Under the pieces are notes generated by a model, which was not told the DNA's origin, ran no database searches, and was given only the letters and a program-made list of their open reading frames with translations. A program made the position numbers and the translations under genes. Shown here piece after piece: positions 55,830 through 64,000 of a stretch of 64,000 nt of DNA (its first letter is position 1; each line of letters begins with the position of its first letter). This DNA comes from Dromaius novaehollandiae (taxonomy: Eukaryota; Chordata; Aves; Casuariiformes; Dromaiidae), in contig NW_026991456.1 in assembly GCF_036370855.1 (NCBI RefSeq), positions 2,976,001 to 3,040,000 of the forward strand, in the 5' to 3' direction.

Positions 55830-57175
55830 TTCTTCTCTGTGTTTCTGTGAGGAGAGCAACCTGTGAAGCCTTCCCCTCTCCCATTGGCTAACCTGAAATG
55901 GCTGCCCTGCGCCATCGCCCTGAGGCAGGCACAGCAGGCATGTACAGCACGTACTGCACGGATCACTGTGCTGAGGGAAACTTCAGCGCTGGCAGAGGCT
56001 GTATAAGGCCTCCTCGTGCTCGGACATTTTGTGGTCTTCACCAGACTCATTGCGAGCGTGAAACTCCCAACGGGGCTGAGGAAAGCAGGGGACGCCCCAC
56101 TGGAACTAGGGCTGAGGCAAGGGAATGGGGCCTCCAGAAGGGGAGAAAGTCAGTACATGTGGTTATGTATTAGAAAGCTGAAACGGTCTTACCGCACGTG
56201 CTTGTTGTTTGGTTTGTGTGTGTTAAAGAAGCTTCATCCTTTGGCTCAGAGTCATAGGGCCTCATAATGGCCTTCTCATGGCCAATCCTGAAGAAGCAGT
56301 GGCCCATGCCATGGACACCGTTGTGAGGCACTTTGCTGCTCTGGCGGTGAATATTCCCCTCGAGAAATCTAAAGGACCAAATCAGGAAGTCCCATCCCTG
56401 GGGCTGATCTAGTGGGGTGGCCAGAGGATGACTCCTCCAGATGGCCTTACCCAGTTAGAAAATCTTCCACCTCCCTCCTCCCATGCAAAAGAATCAAATC
56501 AAGGGTGAGGGACGCGGCAGTTCTGGGCAAAACATATTCCAGGTGCTAGTCCAGTTGCCAGACCACTTTATAATTTATTAAAGAGACGAGCAGTATGGAG
56601 ATGGGGGCTGGAGCACAAAGAAGCCCTTAAAGGCTTAATTCACTCCGTTCAGCAACATCAAACTCTGGCTCTAGGGTTTCTACCTCAGCCTTGCGAGTTA
56701 CAGATTGGGATTAGTGAGGCAGCGTATCAGCGGGGACTGTGGCAAAGGCCCCCAGCAGGCGCACTCCTTATCCCCCTTCCCTTTGGGTCCCGAACGTGGA
56801 GGGGAGCCACACACCGGTAAGCTGAAGCCCTGAGCAAGGGTTCCTCGCAGTTTATCAAGCACTATCGGATACAGAGTCTATCAGCGGAGATGATGCAGAT
56901 GCTACAGTCCGGACCCCACTTGCCCTCTTGCGGGGAATATGGGAGGTTGCCCTCCCTCCTCAGGCTAGAGCCACGTGTCCCACGCTACAGAAGGGGATAT
57001 TCTATCTAGCCCATCGGATTTGGAGTTTGTTGCCGGATGGAGGAATGCCTTGGGGAGGTCTGACTGAGAGAGCTTTTTCCTCTGTCCCCTCACGGGAAGA
57101 GCAGAAGCTGATTCAAGTTAGCAGGAATGCTGCAGCTGGAATTTGTGCCAAATTACCCAATGGTAAAACCTTTAC
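55830..57175 (+). repeat. Second copy of promoter-like segment and pol fragment
   Basis: Continues the 1811-5000 duplication almost without change: TATA-like box, RT connection remnant and 4758-5090 open stretch all recur. Similarity fades at the lysine-threonine codons near 57170, after which the two copies differ. Confidence 0.85.
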
Positions 57176-57875
57176 TATTACTCTCACCTGCCCCGCCTTG
57201 GCGATGGGCTTGCATGGCTTCTGCTGACCAGGGCTGTCGCCGGATGACCGACTATCTTTACAGTCCCGGACTGTGAGGGTGTGGCGCGAGGGAGGGGAGG
57301 AGGGGAGAGGGAGATTTGCTGCATGACTCCACAACTTACTTTAAAGATCTACATTTACTACACAAGTTACAACAGTACAAAGCAACAGTTCTCATCAACA
57401 GACACTTTGTTCAACCAGAATACTTATTTCCCAATTCTAATTGATCTTACCCACGCGTCGCCTCAGCAGCCAACCTACCCTCAATCCCAGGGAAGTAACT
57501 GCGGGAGGGCATCCCTATCCCGAGGGGATCCGCAAGTTGGCAGAGCCTCTGTCACGCGCCAAGAGCCAAAGATGGCCCTGAGGCCAACCTATCTATACCC
57601 TTCAGGGGAAGGTGGAGGTGGGGTCACTAGGCCAGTTGCAGTTCTCTTTGCGCAGTCGCAGTCCCTAGCTCTTGCCTGTTGCAGGGTTCAACTCTCCTCT
57701 GTCGTCGTTATGACGATGGCCCCCACAGTCATGGGGTGGGGGGTGGCAGAACACTGTCAAGGGCAGCCTAGCTGCCTTGGGCACTCTTCAGCACTGAAGA
57801 AAGGAGTTTGAGTGACTGCGAATGACTGCTTTCCTCTTGCAGGGGTGGTCCCAAGGAGACATCCCATAGCTTGGG
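57176..57875. other. No gene recognised
   Basis: Unique stretch. An open frame at 57281-57811 has no domain. Its position within retroviral debris suggests decayed element sequence, but this is not shown. Confidence 0.45.
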
Positions 57876-58120
57876 TAAGAGGGAGTTAATTCCAGTCCGC
57901 AATGATTAACACTGCCCCAGCAGTGAAAGCAGGTGTTGTCTCCCAAGGTCCTGAGGAGGAGGAGATAGGCCAGACCCCCTAATTAACACTGTCCCAGCAG
58001 GGAGAGGAGGCTTTGTTTCCCAGGGTCCTGGAGCCCAAGCAGGCCTTCTCTCAAAGCTTTGACAACCTCCCTTTCTGAGTGTGAAGCACAGGAAGGCAGA
58101 CTGCTTGTAACTGGCACCAG
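57876..58120 (-). mobile_element. Family A LTR fragment, minus orientation
   Basis: Matches 34520-34755 of the minus-oriented LTR (CAGCAGTGAAAGCAGG, TCTCCCAAGGTCCTGA, GAGGAGGCTTTGTTTCCCAG, GTGAAGCACAGGAA). Only the mid-LTR is left. Confidence 0.7.
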
Positions 58121-58145
58121 ATTGGGGGGGCCAGGGATGTGTGTG

Positions 58146-58878
58146 TGTTAAAGAATACTGAACTGAAACTGTCTAGAGGTAGCCGCTTAGCATGGCTTCC
58201 ATAAAACTTGCTTAGCATGAGGAGCTAAATTTGCTGAAGCCTTAGGCAACACTTAGATAAAATAATGAACTTGTAGCTAGTTCAGTAAGAAAAGGGCCTC
58301 AGAGCTGCTTCAAGCTGAGAAGATAAGGAAGCTACCAGCAGTCTGCATTCCTGTGCTTCACACTCTGAAAGGGAGGATGTCAGGACTTTGAAAGAAGACT
58401 GGTGCAGGGCATCAGGACCATGAGGGACAAAGCCTCAGCTCACTGCTGGGGCAGTGTTCATTGTTATGATTTGGAATCACCTCCTCCTCCTCAGGACCTG
58501 GAGAGACAACGGTAGGACCCAACAAGAAACAAAGGCACAACTGTCAGCAGAAACCACAACAATAAAGCTAAGGGAGAAAACCAGCCTGCCTAGGAACAAC
58601 GATGAGAGCCAACAAGGAGCAGGAGACCCCAGACCTGGCTATTACTACTGGTCCGAACTACCATGTGAGGGGTGGAGAACTTAGATTGAAAAGTTATAAT
58701 GCCCAGGGAGTTCTTCTTCGGGGTCCCTCTTCAGAGGCACCCAGCTCGAGCTGTAATTACGGCAAGCACATCATGAAAACTTAATTATTTAATTTGCTTT
58801 GATTTAGCCCTGAACTTTTCAGTGGGAACCTAGGGTCGGACCCTGTTGTGGTAGCCGGCGAGCCTATTTTCCATAACA
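58146..58878 (+). mobile_element. Family A solo LTR, plus orientation
   Basis: 733 bp from TGTTAAAGAATACTG to CCATAACA. It contains its own GAGGATGTCAGGAC..GGGGCAGTG region in the sense opposite to the neighbouring fragment. No primer site or gag follows, so it is a solo LTR. Confidence 0.75.
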
Positions 58879-60221
58879 CTAGTTCTCTAGAAAGCCCCTC
58901 TTTTCCACTACAACCTGCTTTTGTGACTGGCACAGGAGAAGTGACAGAGAGCGAGAAGTGGCAGTTGAGTGGAAGTGCCGAGCTGGTAAGTTAGGGTCGG
59001 GGCCCAGCTCTGGAGCACCATGGTACATGGCCAGGCAGGGGCATGGCTGCAATGCAGGGGCAACATAGGTCAGGCAGGGACCAAGGGCAAGAGCCTCAGC
59101 TTAAAAGCAGCTTGAAGGAGGGCCACGTCCTCACTGAGGCTTCTTCTCGCTCTCTTTCTTTCCAGGTTACCAGCTGCACTCTCTCTTAAGCGGGCCCTGA
59201 GCCCAAGGAGCCAAACTCCCACAGGTGTGGGTGTGTGCATGAGCGGGTGCACATAGAGCCCTGACAGACTGATGCTTTCCTTCTTCCCTCCACAGAGGGC
59301 TTGGAGGTGGGTGTCCAGAGCTTCCGAAGGCACATCGTGCCCCTTTGCAGTGTTACAGCTTGGGGTTCTCCCTTTCTCTGCTGACATGGACACTGTCAGG
59401 GGGATGTACAGAATTCCCCCGCAGAACTGCCTTCTGCTGCTGAAACACGTGCAGAGCCTGTGAGTCCACCACAAAGAGCCTTCTGGGCTCCCACCAATTC
59501 ACCTAGTGGATGTTTTCAGATTTCTCCTACCATGTCTGGCTGTCTCCTCAAGGCAGCCAAGTCCTCCAGGCAGAACCCAGACTCCCTTCCCTCTTGCTGG
59601 TAGCTCTACAGAGCAGAACAGGTACATGACAGGCACTCATGGAATTACCACGTTGCATCTAATTGCAGGAGAGGCTATGAAATGCCCCACTAAGAGGTGT
59701 CCATAGTAGCAGCCTTCGAGAGCGTCCTTTACAAGATGCCAGTCGCTCTGTATTTTGACAAAGGATTCTTCCTATCTGTGCTCTCCGAAGACAAACCCAA
59801 ACTCTTCGTCTGGGGCCTGCTTATGCTAGAAATGTTAACTGTTAGGCTTCTATGGCATAGACAAATGCACAGTTCCTGTTCGGTGCACTGATTGCTTACT
59901 TAGATCACTGCTCAGAATACAGGGGCTCGTGAGTTGGGCCTGTTGCAGAAAAGCACTGTTGACAGGAAGGCTCCAAGCAAGGGTCAGAAGAGCACTAGGA
60001 AAAGCCCCCCGAGCCCCAAAGAGATGAGAAGAATACTGCCTGCTGTTCCATTTCCATGGCTCCCCTGGCCCCCCTGGAAATGTATGCTTTTGGGTCAAAG
60101 AAATCCCCAGGCATCCTGGGCTGATGAGAAGCCAAAGAAAGCAAAGGCAGAAGGAGCGTACTAGCAGGCTGGGATGGAGAAGAACGCTGTATGAGCACTG
60201 CAGGCTTTTTCAAACCTGCCA
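58879..60221. other. No gene recognised
   Basis: Unique sequence. A stretch at 59296-59461 is bounded by CTCCACAG and CTGTGAGT like an exon but is open only partly and unrecognised. 59697-59891 has an open 64-codon frame (ALYFDKGFFLSVL) with no family match. Confidence 0.4.
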
Positions 60222-62508
60222 GACAAGAGCCATTGTCTCATCCAAAGGAGCTGAGGCATGAAGGCATCCAAGTCTAGCAGCGTTTTGGCTGCAGAGCAGC
60301 AAGGCAGAGGGGACTGTTGTCTTGCCTGCTTCACCGCTCATTGTTAGCAGGGAGAAGTTGTTGAAGCAACAGACAAAGGGCAAAATCAGCAACGTGCTGT
60401 AGGGCTATAATTGGCTTCCATGCTGTTCAGTCACACTGCCTCTGGCCACACCTCGGTTTCCAACACACGACTGAGCTTTCCCCATTGCATCATCCTTGAG
60501 ATAGCATGACTTCTGCCAGAGGAGCTACATGAGATGGTTTGTGAGCATTTCATTAGGTGAGACCTGCTAACCCGCCCCTCCCCCACCCCCCGGAGGATAT
60601 TACCTCTGAGTTCCTGATTTGCAAAATGGTGAGTCCCTCCCCTCACCATATGCTACCGCCTCAGTAAGGAGATCACAGTGAGACAGAGGGGACAAGTGGA
60701 CACTGTAGTGAATCCCTGGTCAGGCTCTAACACCACCATGCAGGTTGTGAGGTGGATATGCTCCTGCTTCTCCAGCCATAACGGCATGGTCCGTGCAGGC
60801 AGGTCTCTGTGGTGGAGAAACAGAAACACTGAGCTGCAGCGTTGGATTTAGGAGAGTCTGTCTTCTTTTGAGAGGCCAGGCAGACCAGAGTCAGACGGGC
60901 AGGAGAGCCCCCAGGGCAAGTAAATGTGTGCTTGATCCAGGCACAGCCTGGGAAACTGGAGTGTCACTGCCCCGCCAAGGGGGCCCTGAGCTCCTCCAGT
61001 GCCTTGAATTGATTACAAAGGATAAACAAACGATTGCCTGAAGACTCTTGAAGAAGAACAGAAAAAACACTCTTCCCTTCTGCTCTCCATTTCCTGCTAT
61101 TCCTCGAGCAGGAGAGCAGAAAATGGGCAACACTTTTCCTGGCTCCCTTTCTTCGATTCTCTGTTTTCCGCACCTTGGCAATAGCCCCTGCTCCCCCTGC
61201 TTATCTTTTTCCTTTGCATCCTTTTCGGATGATAAAATCCTGCAAGCAGCAGCCCAGCCTGAAGCAGACTCCTGCCAGGAACAAGACCAAGCAAGGGAGA
61301 AAACCTCTTTATTGCACTCAGCTTCTGAGGTCCCCAGCTGTCCCTTGCAATACGCAGGTTTCGGGTCAAGTTGTTCATGATGTGAAAGACAGGATTAATG
61401 CCAGAGGAGAAATTGTCACTTGTGCACTTCCAAGTATCCTCATGACACATGAAATACTGCCATGTGAGAAGCAGGGAAGGGGTGAAGGGAAGCAAGTTAG
61501 CCCTAGTTCCAGAAGGGATATCAGGGGCCCTGAAAGCAATCGGAGTTCCAGTGTTATAAAGGCAGAGCTCAGTCAGGAGTCCCAATTACCTATTTCTTCT
61601 TCTTGCCTCAGGCTATGCTCAAAGAGTCTCTGATGCATGCAGCTCCCTTTCCAGGGCTAGAGCCACAAGCAGCATAAATCAAGCGAGTTGGCTCCTTCCA
61701 GTTCATGGAGCTCTGTCCCATTTGACCACTGAAGAGGCAAGCTTGATTTCTGAAGAGCTGGTCAAAGAGGGACCATTTCGTTGCCATTTAAAATGGAAAC
61801 GAAGGCTAAAAGGAGAAAAACATTCCCATGTTTTCCCTGTTTCTCCTTTTCAGTGCATTCAGATGTGCACATCAAATTGGCTTTCTCTTTCTTGTTAGAC
61901 CACAGTGGTTCCTTCTGTTGTTGATCCTGGAAGTGCTGGGACATTTGTGGCCTGGCTCTGCACTGTTGCTCCGAGGATCCTGGCTGTAGTTGAGCTGCCT
62001 GGGATGCAACATTGCCGCCAGTGACAGCTGAACGGCAGGCTTGTTTCCTAGCTGCCCCCAAAGAGAGGAGGGCTAAGGGATCCTGTGTTGCTATTGCTTT
62101 CCTCCTCACGGCCTGCAGACCTGAGAGCCTGTAACTCCTGCTAGCCTCCTCTCGTGCCCTGCCGACTCATCAACTCCAGTGCATTGCCCCAGTTCTTCAA
62201 CAGAAGAGGAAATGCTGAGTGTCCAATGCAGCAATGATGGGGCCCTGCTGTAAAAACAGGGGAAATCTAATACCTGTCAGGAAGTGGTCTGGCCGAGAAA
62301 GGGAAAAAGACCTTTGTCTCTGTGCTGTTAACCTCGGATGCACAGGAATTTGCAAGAGCAGCATGTGCAGGCACTGGGGATTGCATAAGGTGAAATGGTC
62401 TGTCTGCAGCAATGTCATGTCATCGTATTCCTGCATGATGTGGAGCTCCACAGCGGCTCAAGAGATGGGAGCTTTCAGGAGAGACATGGAGTCAAGTTCC
62501 TGCTGTTT
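60222..62508. repeat. Anonymous 2.2-kb duplicated block (copy 2)
   Basis: Direct copy of 46389-48605. It ends where the shared text (TGCTGTTTGTG) gives way to unrelated AT-rich sequence at about 62510. Confidence 0.75.
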
Positions 62509-63863
62509 GTGGAATTCTTTGCCAAATTAAATGGAATGGGAGTCATCCAACTAACTTCAAAATTTCAATGCTAGGCATTTAAGACTAAACTCATCTATCT
62601 TGGTTTTCTGTACTATTGGGAGGGAGTGATTTAAATCATAAAAAAGTCTCTGAGACAGAATGACAATCTCATGTTTTTATTTAAAATGAATAAACAGATC
62701 CTGGGTTTGATTCTCATTCCAAAACAACACATTTTTCTTGCAAATCATGAGTGAAAACTAATCCATGAAAATTACAAAATGGCAACACCATAACAAGGAT
62801 TAGAAAAGAGTGTATTTTTTTGTTTGTTTGTTTGGCTGGTTTTGGGGAAGGGAAGGTTGGAGAGACTTTAAGGTCTAGATCTAATCCTTGGGGCTGCAGA
62901 GGATGGACCTCATTGAACTAGAGTCCCTCACCTGCGCAATTTATAACACATTGCCCAGCATGTGGTTCAGTGCACTTGGTGTTTCTATGCTTAGTACAGC
63001 TCCTTGGAAGTGCTATAGTCAACTAGCGTAAAAGGAGATAATATAATCCTCTAGACTGCTGATTCTTCCCCACTGACTATCAAGGGAGGGCAGGCAAGGA
63101 ACTCAGCTTAGGACATTGAAGTTACAAATGTCTGTATGTGGACAAACTAATTCCACTGCATGAATCTGTTCTATCAGCTGAAGCATTGGCTCTGACAATA
63201 TTCTGTCATAGGGACTGGGCATATATTTCATTAAGCTTGATCTGGGGACAACTGCATTGTTACTCAACAATTAAATTAGTGACCAATATTCTGGATTTTG
63301 TTGCAGTTTAAAAGAGAGATGATGTTAGATGGGTAATTTGGACTTTATTTTGGCTAATTCTTGTCCTAACCAGGAGGTTAATGTGGAGAAGTGCTGTTTG
63401 GTAGAGAAATAAAGCCGTTGTTCTCTTTTTTTGTGTTTTACCTGTTTTCTGTCTCTTTCTAAAAGCAAAGAGGTTCAACAAAGCTCCACCACTGAAATAA
63501 GCAGGGAAACCAGGTTTTGTGACAAGGAGAAGATGCATCCAAACTGGAGGAAAGTGAACTGTCTCGAGAATTTGGTGTGCCAAAAAAGGAGGAACTCCTC
63601 AGCTTGTTGCTTTCTGTTTCAGTTTCTGCACTTAGAAAACACCATCACCAGGGTATTCACCAGGTTTTATAAAGTGCTTTTAGACCATTTGAAAGGCTTC
63701 CCTATCTAAGAATTAGGCCTTATCATGATGATATGTTTATAGGAGAGAAACTGGTGTGATTTCATGAAACTTCACACTACTAAGAAAGGTGTAATTTCAG
63801 CAAATAAACCATAATCATTTGTTCCATCCCCCTCCTTTTCCCCTCCACTTACAAAACCTCTCC
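62509..63863. other. AT-rich intergenic DNA
   Basis: Clear drop in GC content compared with the rest of the window. It includes a short (TTTG)n at 62818-62832. No gene or clear retroelement was seen, apart from possible 3' UTR of the olfactory receptor on the minus strand. Confidence 0.6.
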
Positions 63864-64000
63864 TCAGAAGGAAAAACATTTCCTGGAGATTATCACACTT
63901 CTCTTCAAGCCCGCCTTGAGAGCGTCTTTCATCTGCTGGTTTCTCAGGCTGAAAATAAAGGGGCTCATCAGAGGAGTTACCACTGTGTTGAGTAGGGCCA
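63864..64000 (-). CDS. Olfactory receptor, C-terminal end (partial)
   Basis: The minus strand reads the seventh membrane helix and tail of a rhodopsin-type odorant receptor: NTVVTPLMSPFIFSLRN, then a basic tail (QQMKDALKAGL) and stop at 63864-63866. The motif PxxxPFIFSLRN corresponds to the family's PMLNPFIYSLRN signature, with M-S for the usual L-N. The single coding exon continues beyond the window edge, so integrity is unknown. Olfactory receptor genes lie near the MHC in several birds. Confidence 0.9.
   Translation of the reverse strand, partial: ALLNTVVTPLMSPFIFSLRNQQMKDALKAGLKRSVIISRKCFSF

Noticed and set aside
59296-59461. Exon-like segment bounded by CTCCACAG and GTGAGT
   Set aside because: No frame is open across the whole segment with a recognisable product, and no partner exon was found.

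Overview
The window is genomic DNA of a bird. Evidence: MHC class I exons with compact avian-style introns, a CR1 LINE 3' end, a maestro heat-like repeat (MROH) gene of the kind expanded in birds, an alpharetrovirus-like provirus with a tRNA-Trp primer site, and the 3' end of an olfactory receptor gene. MHC class I, olfactory receptor, GC-rich minisatellites and degenerate TTAGGG repeats together suggest a GC-rich MHC-bearing microchromosome. The species cannot be named from the sequence.

Layout. 1-1.8 kb: broken MHC class I copy A (alpha1-alpha3 exons), joined to the 3' half of an unrecognised multicopy gene (gene U, 1.8-3.65 kb). 3.7-9.25 kb: retroviral debris: a pol fragment, an LTR with gag remains (family A), and two minus-oriented LTR-like modules, one with two perfect heat-shock elements. 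9.5-11.1 kb: CpG-rich stretch, CR1 fragment, degenerate telomere-like repeats. 11.7-23.7 kb: an apparently complete 22-exon MROH gene. 23.8-29.1 kb: sequence without a recognised gene, then a broken copy of gene U. 29.7-31.6 kb: near-identical second copy of the gag/heat-shock-LTR block. 31.6-34.1 kb: solo LTR remains, MHC class I copy B with promoter, unusual leader exon, alpha1 and alpha2. 34.14-45.6 kb: minus-strand gammaretrovirus-like provirus that truncates MHC copy B and itself carries a younger, nearly complete minus-strand alpharetrovirus-like provirus (38.88-45.27 kb). 45.6-51.3 kb: a patchwork of duplicated blocks. 51.9-55.8 kb: the only full-length gene U. 55.8-62.5 kb: further duplicated retroviral and anonymous blocks. 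62.5-63.86 kb: AT-rich intergenic DNA. 63.86-64 kb: 3' end of an olfactory receptor gene on the minus strand.

Only two cellular genes look intact and wholly inside the window: the MROH gene and full-length gene U. Both MHC copies are broken. The rest is explained by direct-orientation segmental duplications and retroviral insertions. I found no tRNA, rRNA or CRISPR structure. Exon borders were derived by hand from splice consensus and phase agreement.
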